The position numbers were made by a program, and so were the translations under genes. Source: Nanobdellati archaeon (GTDB taxonomy: Archaea > EX4484-52 > WAPT01). From it: DNA of 52,167 bases. Positions 16,538 through 24,481 of the stretch are shown here, piece by piece; the stretch's first letter is position 1; every line of letters starts with the position of its first letter. The stretch is taken from NCBI GenBank assembly GCA_015520605.1, contig WAPT01000020.1:1-52167 (forward strand). Direction: 5' to 3'. The notes beneath the pieces are model-generated. The model saw nothing but the letters and a program-made list of their open reading frames with translations. It was not told where the DNA came from and ran no database searches.

Positions 16538-18997
16538 ATGATTGAGATGCCAAAAAGATATGACCCTCATGAAGCGGAGAAGAAGTGGATGGAATACTGG
16601 GAAAAGGAAGGGATATTCAGATTTGATCCGAAGATAAAGGAGAGGGATAAAATTTTTGCGATAGATACACCTCCACCGACCGTTTCTGGCACGATACACA
16701 TGGGTCATGCTTTTGGCTTCTCTCAGGCAGATTTCATTGCTCGCTACAAAAAAATGAGAGGCTATAATCTTTTCTACCCGTTCGGGTATGATGACAACGG
16801 TCTTGCAACAGAACTCTTTGTCAGGAAGGTTAAGGGTGTGCTTCCAAGAGACATGAGCAGGGAAGAGTACGTTAATCTTGTTCTCGAAGTTACGGAAAAA
16901 GCGGAGAGGGAGTTCGAGAAGCTTTTCAAAAGGATGGCGATGGCCTTTGACTGGAACCTTGTCTACAGAACCATATCTCCGAAAGTGACTGAGATAAGCC
17001 AGCTGAGCTTTATAGAGCTCTACGAAATGGGTAGGGCTTACAGAAAGGAAGACGTAACCATCTGGTGCCCGTCATGCGAAACCGCTATAGCTCAGGTGGA
17101 GATGGAGGACAGAAAGGAGAGGACAAAACTCCATTATATAATGTTCGATGTCGAGGGTGGAGAGAGCATAACAATTGCCACCACCCGCCCAGAACTCATG
17201 CCAGCATGCGTTGCAATATATGTGCACCCGGAAGATGAGAGATACAAACACCTGATAGGAAAGAAAGCAAAGCTCCCCATCTTTGGTAGGGAAGTGCCCA
17301 TAATGGCAAACGAAGACGTTGATATGGAGTACGGAACCGGGGCTGTGTATCACTGTACCTTCGGAGATTATGCCGACATAGAATGGGCAAGAGCTTTTAA
17401 CACGGACATCATCATAGTTATAGATGAACAGGGCAGAATGAACGAGAAAGCGGGTAAGTATGCTGGCTTAACGGTGAGGGAGGCGAGGGAAAAGATAATT
17501 GAGGATCTAAAGAAAGAGGGTCGCGTGCTCAAGGAAGAGGATGTGGAACATGTCGTAAATGTGCACGAGAGGTGCGGAACTCCAATTGAGTTCCGTGTGA
17601 CAAAGCAGTGGTTCATAAGATACCTTGATCTCAGGGAAAAGTGGCTTGAGCTCGGCAGGGAGCTGAAGTGGTACCCTGAACACATGCGCACAAGATATGA
17701 AAACTGGGTCAAGGGTTTAAAATGGGATTGGTGCATCTCAAGGCAGCGCAAGTTTGGTGTGCCGTTCCCGGTGTGGTATTGCAAGGAGTGCGGAGAGATA
17801 ATAGTTGCGAAGAGGGAGCAGCTGCCCGTTGATCCGTTTAAGGATAATCCTCCTGAACCTTGTCCGAGGTGCGGAAGCACGGAGTTTATTCCCGAGCAGG
17901 ACGTTATGGACACATGGGCCACATCATCACTCACACCCCTCATAAACGCAGGGTGGGAAGGCGATGACAAAGGAGAGCTCATGCACATCATATACCCCAT
18001 GGATTTGAGACCGCAAGGTCACGACATAATTTCCTTCTGGCTCTTTAACACCGTGGTCAAGTGCTACCTCCACACGGGCAAACTACCGTGGAAGGCAACA
18101 ATGATAAACGGACACGCTCTCGATCCTCACGGCAGGAAGATGAGTAAATCCAAAGGCAATGTTATAGACCCCCGCGAGGTTATGGACAAGTATTGTGCTG
18201 ATGCGCTCAGATACTGGGCTTCCAGTACAAAGCTCGGCGATGACCTACCCTTCCAAGAAAAGGATGTGCAGACAGCAATGCAACTCATAAACAAGTTGTG
18301 GAATGCCTCACGTTTTGTTCTAAAGCATCTCGAGGATTACAGACCAGAAAGTAGCAGAGCGAGTGTGGTCAGAGCGGAGGATGCATGGATCCTCGCAAGG
18401 CTGAGCAAAGTTATAAAAGAAGTCACGGAGCTCTTTGAGGCTTACGAGTACGCTAAAGCGAGAAAGCTTACGGAACAGTTCTTCTGGTATGACCTCTGTG
18501 ACAATTATCTTGAGATGGTCAAGCAGAGGCTTTACAACAGGAACGCGTATAATGAAGAAGAAATAAGCAGCGCGCAATATTGCCTGTACCATTCCTTACT
18601 TGCGGTGCTGAAAATGCTTGCACCCATCATGCCCTACATCACGGAGGAGATCTATTCTTACTATTTCAGGGAGGTGGAAGGCAAGAGGAGCATTCACGAA
18701 TCCTGCTGGCCTTCTCCAGAACCTTGGTGGGAGAACGGAGAGGTTGAGCAGAAAGGTGATGTCATTGTATGTCTTCTCTCAGCTATAAGACAGTTCAAGA
18801 ACCGTAACAGAATGCCCCTCAATGCGGAAATAAAAGAGCTCGTACTTCCTGAGGAACTGAAAGCCGTGTGCAAAGAATTTGAACCCTGCATAATGGAGAC
18901 TGCAAAAGTTAAAAAAGTCACATATGGCGATGTTAGCTCATCCTCCTCCGTTCTGGAGGTAGAAGGGAAAGAATACCCCATAGAAATAAAGGTCTGA
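16538..18997 (+). CDS. valS: Valyl-tRNA synthetase
   Basis: 819 aa class I aminoacyl-tRNA synthetase charging tRNA-Val. Signature sequences: PPPTVSGTIHMGHAFGF with the HIGH-type HMGH, a long connective editing domain (TIATTRPELMPACVAIYVHP) that deacylates Thr-tRNA, a zinc-type cluster (CKECGEI, CPRCGS), and GRKMSKSKGNVIDP with KMSKS. The C-terminal anticodon-binding helices are present. GGTGGG precedes the ATG by several bases. The prf1 gene begins 8 nt after its stop, so the two are co-transcribed. Confidence 0.96.
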   Translation: MIEMPKRYDPHEAEKKWMEYWEKEGIFRFDPKIKERDKIFAIDTPPPTVSGTIHMGHAFGFSQADFIARYKKMRGYNLFYPFGYDDNGLATELFVRKVKGVLPRDMSREEYVNLVLEVTEKAEREFEKLFKRMAMAFDWNLVYRTISPKVTEISQLSFIELYEMGRAYRKEDVTIWCPSCETAIAQVEMEDRKERTKLHYIMFDVEGGESITIATTRPELMPACVAIYVHPEDERYKHLIGKKAKLPIFGREVPIMANEDVDMEYGTGAVYHCTFGDYADIEWARAFNTDIIIVIDEQGRMNEKAGKYAGLTVREAREKIIEDLKKEGRVLKEEDVEHVVNVHERCGTPIEFRVTKQWFIRYLDLREKWLELGRELKWYPEHMRTRYENWVKGLKWDWCISRQRKFGVPFPVWYCKECGEIIVAKREQLPVDPFKDNPPEPCPRCGSTEFIPEQDVMDTWATSSLTPLINAGWEGDDKGELMHIIYPMDLRPQGHDIISFWLFNTVVKCYLHTGKLPWKATMINGHALDPHGRKMSKSKGNVIDPREVMDKYCADALRYWASSTKLGDDLPFQEKDVQTAMQLINKLWNASRFVLKHLEDYRPESSRASVVRAEDAWILARLSKVIKEVTELFEAYEYAKARKLTEQFFWYDLCDNYLEMVKQRLYNRNAYNEEEISSAQYCLYHSLLAVLKMLAPIMPYITEEIYSYYFREVEGKRSIHESCWPSPEPWWENGEVEQKGDVIVCLLSAIRQFKNRNRMPLNAEIKELVLPEELKAVCKEFEPCIMETAKVKKVTYGDVSSSSSVLEVEGKEYPIEIKV

Positions 18998-19005
18998 TTC
19001 TGGAG

Positions 19006-20235
19006 GTGGTAATATTTAGCGAGATAGAACCAATAAGCAGGAAGGAGCTTAAGAATCTGCTTAACGAGTTGAGCAAAATCAGAGGTAGAGGCACACAGCT
19101 GGTTTCTGTTTACGTTCCAGCAGATTATAACATAAATGAAATTGCCAACATGATAGCATCTGAGATCAGCACCGCTGAAAACATAAAGTCCAAAACCACC
19201 AGGAAGAATGTCATAGCTGCACTTGAAAAAATAGCGCAGCGCCTGAAGTATTACACCAAGACTCCTGAAACCGGGCTGGTTATCTTTTGTGGCAATGTGG
19301 CTGAGAGAGAAGGAGAGACGGACTTGAGGCTGTGGGAAATCGTGCCTCCTGAGCCACTTAAAATCAGAGTCTACAGGTGCGATCAGAAGTTTGTTACCGA
19401 GCCTCTTCAGCACCTGGTGAGGGAAAAGGAGGTTTATGGTCTGATAACTGTGGATAAAAGCGAGGCGGCTGTGGGCTTCTTGAGAGGGAGCCACATACAG
19501 GTGTACAAAAAACTTGAATCTCTTGTGCCACCTAAAACGAAAGCCGGCGGACAATCAGCTCAGAGGTTTGAGCGTGTGAGGGAGGGTCTCTTGCTTTCTT
19601 TTCTGAAGGAAGTGGCAGAGGTTGCAGCATCAGCTTTCAGAGGTGAGGAAGATCTGAGGGGTATCCTGATCGGAGGGCCTGGCCCCATAAAGGAAAAGCT
19701 CGTTAACGAAATACTTCCGCAGGATCTGAAGGAGAAAGTGATAGCGATCAAGGACACCGGGTATTCGGGCACGGAAGCTCTTGAGGAACTTGTGGAAAGG
19801 GCTGAAGACGAGCTGAAGGATGCGAGAGTTTCAAAAGAGAAACAGATACTGAGGAAGTTCTTCCTCCAACTTGCTAAAGATACGGGCCTTGCAGTTTATG
19901 GACTGGAAGAAACCATAAACGCGCTGCAGATGGGAGCAGTTGAAACTCTGATAATCAGCGAGGATGCTCCTTACATGGCCATAAAAACTATCTGCCCTTC
20001 ATGCGGGCATGAAGAGGAGAAAATCCTGAAGAAAGGGGAAGAAGTGCCGTCTACCTGCCCCAAATGCCACTTTCAACTTCAGGTTGAGGAAATAATAATC
20101 GAGGATTATTTCCAGAAGATTGCGGAAAACTGGGGTACCGAGGTTGTTGTCGTATCCTCTTCAACTCAGGAGGGAGCGCAGTTTTTGAGTTTGGGAGGTG
20201 TAGGTGGGATTTTGAGGTATAGGCTTGAGAGTTAA
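19006..20235 (+). CDS. prf1: Peptide chain release factor 1 (aRF1)
   Basis: About 409 aa, the single archaeal release factor reading all three stop codons. Domain 1 has the codon-recognition motif ENIKSKTTRK (NIKS, about residue 60), domain 2 has the GGQ peptidyl-hydrolysis motif in KAGGQSAQRFERV, and domain 3 carries a zinc-type cluster (CPSCGHEEE, CPKCHF). The start is unusual: the assigned GTG (19006) lies inside a perfect GGAGGTGG ribosome-binding sequence, and no other ATG/GTG/TTG follows closely. The second gene of the valS operon. Confidence 0.95.
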   Translation: MVIFSEIEPISRKELKNLLNELSKIRGRGTQLVSVYVPADYNINEIANMIASEISTAENIKSKTTRKNVIAALEKIAQRLKYYTKTPETGLVIFCGNVAEREGETDLRLWEIVPPEPLKIRVYRCDQKFVTEPLQHLVREKEVYGLITVDKSEAAVGFLRGSHIQVYKKLESLVPPKTKAGGQSAQRFERVREGLLLSFLKEVAEVAASAFRGEEDLRGILIGGPGPIKEKLVNEILPQDLKEKVIAIKDTGYSGTEALEELVERAEDELKDARVSKEKQILRKFFLQLAKDTGLAVYGLEETINALQMGAVETLIISEDAPYMAIKTICPSCGHEEEKILKKGEEVPSTCPKCHFQLQVEEIIIEDYFQKIAENWGTEVVVVSSSTQEGAQFLSLGGVGGILRYRLES

Positions 20236-20272
20236 CCCGCTAATTAATGATTCCTTCTAACTAAGATCGTTA

Positions 20273-20821
20273 TCACTCCCGCTTTCGAGATATATCTTTA
20301 CTTTCCTCACTCTTTTGCTTCTCTTTTTTCTTCTTGGCATTTTTGCTCTTCTTTTCTTCCACAAATGGTGGTCTATCAAGATGGATGACATAATCTGCCG
20401 CATGCTGTAACGCTTTGGAAAAAGCGGGTTCCCTGCCTATTATTATGACCTCTTTCCCGTGTTCCTTTGCTTTGTGAACGAGAGGTAAGAAATCCGCATC
20501 TCGTGTTGCTACAGCAATTATGTCTATATCCTTTCTGTGAACGGTATCCATGCACTCAACCGCAAGATAAACATCAACATCAGCAGTCTCATCTTTTATT
20601 TTGCTCATGCCGATGACGGGCTCGAAGCCCTCGTTAGCCACAGCCTCTATCAGTTTCTCTGGGGCGTACTGGTTAAGAAAGGCTTTGGCTATGACCACCT
20701 TGCCATACTTCTCAAGCTCATATTTCAGCTTCTGGAGGTTGACCTTGAATTCCTTGCGCAGAATGTTCGGGCCATCCATAAACACAGCTATTCTTTTTTT
20801 TCTCCGAAGAAACCTCATCAT
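20273..20821 (-). CDS. NYN-domain (LabA/DUF88-like) putative ribonuclease
   Basis: 182 aa from ATG 20821, which follows GGGTGG by 5 nt; the longer track start is disfavoured. The NYN/PIN-like fold shows conserved acidic residues: AVFMDGPNILRK near the start, KDETADVDVYLAVECMD in the middle and VATRDADFLPLVHKAKEHGK later, consistent with a metal-dependent RNase. The C-terminal tail is very Lys/Glu-rich (KKSKNAKKKKEKQKSEESK) and probably disordered, perhaps RNA-binding. A TATA-like AATTATAAAGA is upstream. It converges with prf1. Confidence 0.85.
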   Translation of the reverse strand: MMRFLRRKKRIAVFMDGPNILRKEFKVNLQKLKYELEKYGKVVIAKAFLNQYAPEKLIEAVANEGFEPVIGMSKIKDETADVDVYLAVECMDTVHRKDIDIIAVATRDADFLPLVHKAKEHGKEVIIIGREPAFSKALQHAADYVIHLDRPPFVEEKKSKNAKKKKEKQKSEESKDISRKRE

Positions 20822-20968
20822 AAATACCACCCGCAAATTCTGATTTCTCACCAATCTTTATAATTTTAGCAGGTTGTATGGGAAGAGCTCTTACCATTAT
20901 GCTGTGCTACTCTCAGCAAAGAACCTACTCCGCTGTATCCTGCAGAAGGCCGCGGATCCAAATAATCT

Positions 20969-21124
20969 TTAGATTATTTCCAAGAATTCCACGTATCTTT
21001 GAGAAATGACAGATTCTTCATCAGTAGTTCTCCTGATGGTCCCGCTTGTTACAATTTTGGATGTGTGGCTGGTGGAATCCATAACTCTGTCTTTTGCGCT
21101 CTCTGGCAAATCATTGAATTTCAT
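20969..21124 (-). CDS. Short ORF (51 aa), unknown
   Basis: Not in the ORF track. The product begins MKFNDLPESAKDRVMD and has polar, protein-like composition (TIRRTTDEESVISQRYVEFLEI). It lies downstream of, and on the same strand as, the 423-aa unknown gene and its decayed neighbour, so it may be the last member of that cassette or another remnant. Only a weak AGGA-like RBS is visible. The adjacent 20856-20968 stretch holds the NYN gene promoter and nothing else I can support. Confidence 0.35.
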   Translation of the reverse strand: MKFNDLPESAKDRVMDSTSHTSKIVTSGTIRRTTDEESVISQRYVEFLEII

Positions 21125-21166
21125 TATGCTTTCCTGTTGCGAAGTCTATCGCATTGCATTTATTCT

Positions 21167-21419
21167 TCACTCAACTTCCTCAGCTTTAAGCGTACACCAT
21201 ACATCATTCTGCCAATTGCTGGATGTTATGTGTGTTAAAACGTGAGCTTCGATACTTCTTACAGTTAAGGGTTTGTAGTTAAAGTCCCTGACTTATATTT
21301 CTGTACCGAAAGCTTCCGCTGAGCTTTTTTCTGAGCTTTTCCTTTATCAACTCCGCAGCTTTCTGTTCGTTTTCCTGCAGTCCAGATGCAAGATCACAAA
21401 ACTACTGCAGGGTTTTCAT
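21167..21419 (-). pseudogene. Decayed gene with in-frame TAG and a frameshift
   Basis: The ATG overlaps the TGA of the 423-aa gene (ATGA arrangement), the hallmark of a coupled downstream gene. Reading from it gives MKTLQ, a TAG at 21402-21404, then FCDLASGLQENEQKAAELIKEKLRKKL... in the same frame. Near 21284-21293 the protein-like reading moves to another frame (RDFNYKPLTVRSIEAHVLTHI ... TLKAEEVE, then TGA). Total span is one base over a multiple of three. So it is a gene of about 83 codons interrupted by one stop and one indel. Decay is the simplest explanation; recoding is possible (see findings). Confidence 0.5.
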
Positions 21420-22687
21420 GACCTCCGCGCTTTTAGTATTCCGTTTCCCTCCACCCCCGTCACCACCTTTTCACATAAACTTCTCGTTGCTACGCCTGCC
21501 ACCGTGCTTAGGTCCTCATCCTCAACCGCAGTTTTGATGTTATTGAGGTCTGTTTCCATCTCCGGAAGGTAAAGTTGAAGAGCAACCTCGACATCATCGT
21601 ATCCAAGCTTTTTCGTGTAGGGTGTAGCTGAAACAGCTCTCAGAACTGCCGGATGCACCGCCTCTCTCTCAATCGAAAAGTCCGCTATCGGAGCTTTTGG
21701 TATGTTCAGCTCTCTGGCCATCGTTTCCTGAAGTTTAAGGGCCTGAGCAGGCTGGAACTTACCTCCGGGGAGGCCATCCCTGACAACATAAATAGCGTCT
21801 GGATTGTACGCAAGTGTGGAATGTATCAGGTAATTGTAGGCTTCTCTTGCTGTTATCCACGGCTTCATATCTTTCAGCTCTGATATGCTTATCTCTTCCT
21901 CTTTTTCCGTTTTTCTTGCAGGACATGCTGTTCTTCTGTTCACATCAATAAGGTAAAGCACCGCCTTACCTTCTGGTTGGGAGGCCCACACACCCTGTAT
22001 GTAAGGTTTCCTTCCATTCTCCACATCATCAAGAAGATGAGCTGTCACATTTCTGTAAACATCCGCAATACTATTGTAATTGGCCTCTCCGTCGAGCTTT
22101 TCCTCCGTAATGCTTCTGTGAAATTCAGGTAGCGATTCTTGCTTCTCTTTTATGCTCGTCCCGAAGTAGGACTCAAGTATTTCCGCTTTATCCCCGTTGA
22201 GCTTCAGATGGTGTGCTTCCAGCGGGTGCATGTCCTTGATAGAAGCTATGCCAACTTTTTTCAGATCCATGCCGTAATCCTTTCCGCCATCAGCCATGAT
22301 TATTTCCGCATAGCACCTCTTCTCGATGTTCTTGCTGTGCATGACATCGATGGGTAATGATGGCATAGATACTGCGTATTCAATCCCGAGATCCCCAGCC
22401 AGATGGTTTCCCACCGCTTTACACACTTCCAGCAGCACTGCATGCTCCAGCTTACATGTTGGCAGCTGTCTGCCAAAGAGCAGCGTTACATCCGCATCGC
22501 CATCCAGCACTCCACTTTTATACAGCTTGTCCTGAATTTCTGAAAAGGTGAGAGAAGTGTTGCAGTAATTTCCCATCCAACCGTCGATGATCTTTTCAAT
22601 TTCATTGCCGTTCATTCTCTTTTTCTCCATGGTTTTTTCCAGATCCTTAATACTGGTGATATACCTCACAACACTCTCACCACCCAC
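21416..22687 (-). CDS. Unknown 423-aa protein, accessory cassette
   Basis: The start is placed at a GTG (22687) because a near-perfect GGAGGTGG lies 5 nt before it; the track start at 22723 would put that RBS inside the coding region. The protein is soluble-looking alpha/beta. Visible stretches include DGDADVTLLFGRQLPTCK, ECAEIIMADGG-like acidic segments (YAEIIMADGGKDYG), a hydrophobic strand with Asp (VLYLIDVNRR) and PDAIYVVRDGLPGGK. The combination of strands ending in Asp resembles nucleases of the RNase H-like type (NurA or PIWI style), but this is only a resemblance and no family is claimed. Neighbours are a decayed gene (ATGA overlap) and small ORFs, suggesting a mobile or defence-type cassette near tRNA-Ile. 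Confidence 0.6.
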   Translation of the reverse strand: MGGESVVRYITSIKDLEKTMEKKRMNGNEIEKIIDGWMGNYCNTSLTFSEIQDKLYKSGVLDGDADVTLLFGRQLPTCKLEHAVLLEVCKAVGNHLAGDLGIEYAVSMPSLPIDVMHSKNIEKRCYAEIIMADGGKDYGMDLKKVGIASIKDMHPLEAHHLKLNGDKAEILESYFGTSIKEKQESLPEFHRSITEEKLDGEANYNSIADVYRNVTAHLLDDVENGRKPYIQGVWASQPEGKAVLYLIDVNRRTACPARKTEKEEEISISELKDMKPWITAREAYNYLIHSTLAYNPDAIYVVRDGLPGGKFQPAQALKLQETMARELNIPKAPIADFSIEREAVHPAVLRAVSATPYTKKLGYDDVEVALQLYLPEMETDLNNIKTAVEDEDLSTVAGVATRSLCEKVVTGVEGNGILKARRS

Positions 22688-22850
22688 TCCGACCACCTCC
22701 GTGCTTGAGTTTTTGAAGAACATGCAGTAATTGGTGTTGAGCTTTTGCAGACTCCGAAAATACTGCCATGCAAGAACAGAGATATCGATGTATGACTAAA
22801 GGAACGGTAAGTTTATCAGAAGGTTCCCCTTTACTCCCGTTACACTTCAG

Positions 22851-22926
22851 CTGAGGCGAGGGGCTTTGGGGCGGGAAAAGGACAAAGAAAATCACGCGGC
22901 CATTATTTCCCCGCCCCTCGCCTCAG
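22851..22926. repeat. Long GC-rich inverted repeat spanning a stop codon
   Basis: Arms CTGAGGCGAGGGG (22851-22863) and CCCCTCGCCTCAG (22914-22926) are perfectly complementary over 13 bp. Inner sequences (GGGGCGGG, CCCCGCCCC) can extend the stem, leaving a small bulge. On the minus strand the hairpin straddles the stop of the 68-aa ORF. Its GC content is well above its surroundings. It could be a terminator, an mRNA 3' structure or a mobile-element end. Confidence 0.8.
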
Positions 22927-23098
22927 AAGCATCAGCATAAAACCAGAAGCCAAAGCCATAAAAGAAAAAGCCAAAATAGAAGGGAGTTGCGTTTCTTAAA
23001 AGCTTCTTAATGGGAGATGCCGCAGTATGGCTGATAGTATGGCTGATAATTTCCGCACACTCCAATAGAGAGTAACAACCGGAGTTTAGCTGCGGCAT
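22892..23098 (-). CDS. Candidate small membrane protein (68 aa)
   Basis: The track lists a longer ORF from 23257. The ATG at 23098 is preferred because AAGGTG lies 9 nt upstream and a minus-strand TATA-like CATTTATATATTTATCC (about 23142-23158) is 45-60 nt upstream. The product starts MPQLNSGCYSLLECAEII, contains a duplicated ISHT (12-bp DNA repeat) and an aromatic hydrophobic segment FYFGFFFYGFGFWFYA that would span or enter a membrane. No family recognised. Both ends of the gene are covered by perfect 13-bp inverted repeats. It may be an artefact of those repeats, hence the low confidence. Confidence 0.35.
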   Translation of the reverse strand: MPQLNSGCYSLLECAEIISHTISHTAASPIKKLLRNATPFYFGFFFYGFGFWFYADASEARGGEIMAA

Positions 23099-23102
23099 CT
23101 CC
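23013..23102. repeat. 13-bp perfect inverted repeat enclosing a 12-bp tandem duplication
   Basis: GGAGATGCCGCAG (23013-23025) and CTGCGGCATCTCC (23090-23102) are perfect inverse copies. Inside, AGTATGGCTGAT occurs twice in tandem (23024-23047). In the minus-strand transcript one arm includes the candidate start codon at 23098, so base pairing would hide it from ribosomes. Confidence 0.85.
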
Positions 23103-23370
23103 GCCTGCACCTTCTTCCTGCTGACAGCCTGAATTAATGACAGGATAAATATATAAATGTTGTGGGTGTACTGCTTTAGTAATATTTGTTTGGTTGGATG
23201 GTTCTGACCATGAAAGATGAGAGCGCTTGAGGATGTTACTTGCCGGTTGCGTTTCACTGAAATGGTGTTAAGGCTGTTGAGCGCAACCTTGGAGTTCTCG
23301 TTGGAGTTCCCGCGCCATTAAAGGAAAATTTAAAAAGACACGCTTCAATTAAGTTATTGAACCTTCTTGC

Positions 23371-23448
23371 GGTCCGGTAGCTTAGCCTGGTCGGAGCGCC
23401 CGCCTGATAAGCGGGAGGTCGGGAGTTCAAATCTCCCCCGGACCACCA
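23371..23448 (+). tRNA. tRNA-Ile (anticodon GAT)
   Basis: A complete cloverleaf can be drawn: acceptor GGTCCGG/CCGGACC, anticodon stem CCCGC/GCGGG with loop CTGATAA (anticodon GAT, 23406-23408), T arm GGGAG-TTCAAAT-CTCCC, discriminator A and an encoded CCA. There is no intron. A TATA-like ATTTAAAAAG lies about 40 nt upstream. It borders the unknown cassette; I found no second copy of its 3' end in the window that would mark an integrated element. Confidence 0.97.
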
Positions 23449-23506
23449 TCATTCTCTTTCAGATCCACCCCCAGTCATTTTGAGGACCGAGGCTTTTGTT
23501 ACATTA

Positions 23507-23526
23507 TTTGAAACAATTGTTTCAAA
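23507..23526. promoter_or_regulatory. 20-bp perfect palindrome upstream of the por operon
   Basis: TTTGAAACAATTGTTTCAAA is perfectly self-complementary and centred about 50 nt before a TATA-like TTTATTAAT (about 23566-23574), which itself sits 25 nt before the porC ATG. The position just upstream of the promoter elements suits an activator or repressor dimer. It lies between tRNA-Ile and porC, so porC is the natural target. Confidence 0.6.
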
Positions 23527-23594
23527 AATGGAACAAACAAATCACAAGGTAATACCTAGTCGTTAACTTTATTAATACCCACAACCCTAATTCT

Positions 23595-24158
23595 ATGAAC
23601 ATGACAATGTACGAGATTACCATTCTCGGTAGAGGCGGACAGGGAGCTGTAACGTCAGCTTATGTCCTTGCAAAAGCAGCCTTTCATGATGGGATGGAAG
23701 TGCAGGCATTTCCGTTTTTCGGAGTTGAAAGAAGAGGCGCACCGGTCATGTCTTTCTGCAGGATAAGCGATGAGCCCATAAAGCTCAGGGAACAGATTTA
23801 CAAAGCGGATTACTTCATTGTGCTGGATCCTGCGCTTCTTTCAAGCGTAAATGTGCTTGAAAGAATAAAGGACCACGGAGAGATCATAGTGAATTCTGCT
23901 CACTTCCCGGAAGAGCTCGGAAAAGCTGAAGGGAAGGGAGTAAAGGTCAGTTATGTGGATGCCACGAAAACTGCTCTGGAAATTATAGGAAAACCCTTCG
24001 TAAACATAATAATGCTCGGAGCCTTTGCAGCCATATCCAAATTGGTAACGCTGAACGCTCTCGAAAAAGCCATAGAGGAGCACTTTTCCTCAAAGCCTGA
24101 AGCTGCCGAGCTAAACAAAAAGGCAACTGAAGCCATATTCAAAGCTCTTCAAAAGTGA
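23595..24158 (+). CDS. porC: Pyruvate-type 2-oxoacid:ferredoxin oxidoreductase, gamma subunit
   Basis: 187 aa. The gamma subunit provides the CoA-binding domain of the enzyme that converts a 2-oxoacid plus CoA to acyl-CoA, CO2 and reduced ferredoxin (reversibly). The family N-terminus is clear: ITILGRGGQGAVTSAYVLAKAAF, then VQAFPFFGVERRGAPVMSFCRI. A TATA-like element 25 nt before the first ATG predicts a leaderless start for the whole gamma-delta-alpha-beta operon. The gene order matches four-subunit POR of archaea. Confidence 0.94.
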   Translation: MNMTMYEITILGRGGQGAVTSAYVLAKAAFHDGMEVQAFPFFGVERRGAPVMSFCRISDEPIKLREQIYKADYFIVLDPALLSSVNVLERIKDHGEIIVNSAHFPEELGKAEGKGVKVSYVDATKTALEIIGKPFVNIIMLGAFAAISKLVTLNALEKAIEEHFSSKPEAAELNKKATEAIFKALQK

Positions 24159-24167
24159 GGTGTGTCC

Positions 24168-24464
24168 ATGTCAAAAACAAAGCAACAGAAAGATCTTCCT
24201 GGTGGAATAATAACGGATATTGGAAGTACTGCAAGAAACAAAACCGGCTCGTGGCGCACCTTTAAGCCAGTGGTTAATCTCGAGAAGTGTGCTGGCTGCG
24301 GCATCTGCGAGAAGTTCTGCCCTGAGGGGTGCATAACCATCCAGAAGGTTGAGGGGTACGATAAGCCAAAGTGCGCAATAAATTATGACTATTGTAAGGG
24401 CTGTCTTATCTGCATGGAAGAGTGTCCGTTCAAGGCCATAAACAGTGTTGTTGAGGAGAAATAA
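24168..24464 (+). CDS. porD: 2-oxoacid:ferredoxin oxidoreductase, delta (ferredoxin) subunit
   Basis: 98 aa. It carries two [4Fe-4S] clusters that accept electrons from the catalytic subunit: CAGCGICEKFCPEGC and CKGCLICMEECP. The N-terminal part (DLPGGIITDIGSTARNKTGSWRTFKPV) is typical of POR delta. The ATG at 24168 follows GAGGTG by 5 nt; the track GTG at 24162 is part of that region. It starts 9 nt after porC. Confidence 0.94.
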   Translation: MSKTKQQKDLPGGIITDIGSTARNKTGSWRTFKPVVNLEKCAGCGICEKFCPEGCITIQKVEGYDKPKCAINYDYCKGCLICMEECPFKAINSVVEEK

Positions 24465-24481
24465 AGGATGCGGTGGATCTC

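Noticed and set aside
22790-23110. RNase P RNA or SRP RNA as explanation for the hairpin-rich region
   Set aside because: None of the universally conserved sequence blocks of either RNA (such as the GGAAGG-type loop of SRP or the conserved P4 core of RNase P RNA) was seen.
22892-23257. Full 121-aa minus-strand ORF from the track
   Set aside because: Its first 53 codons overlap the promoter-like TATA element and lack an RBS; only the part from 23098 has start signals.
23207-23266. Possible C/D box sRNA (ACCAT...ATGGT terminal stem, AAGATGA and CTGA boxes)
   Set aside because: The C box has a mismatch, no convincing D'/C' pair is spaced to leave a normal guide, and the first guide would be about 6 nt. 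Too weak to call.
23371-23448. tRNA-Ile as attachment site of an integrated element
   Set aside because: No second copy of the tRNA 3' end and no integrase gene were found in the window, and the sequence after the tRNA is the por operon.
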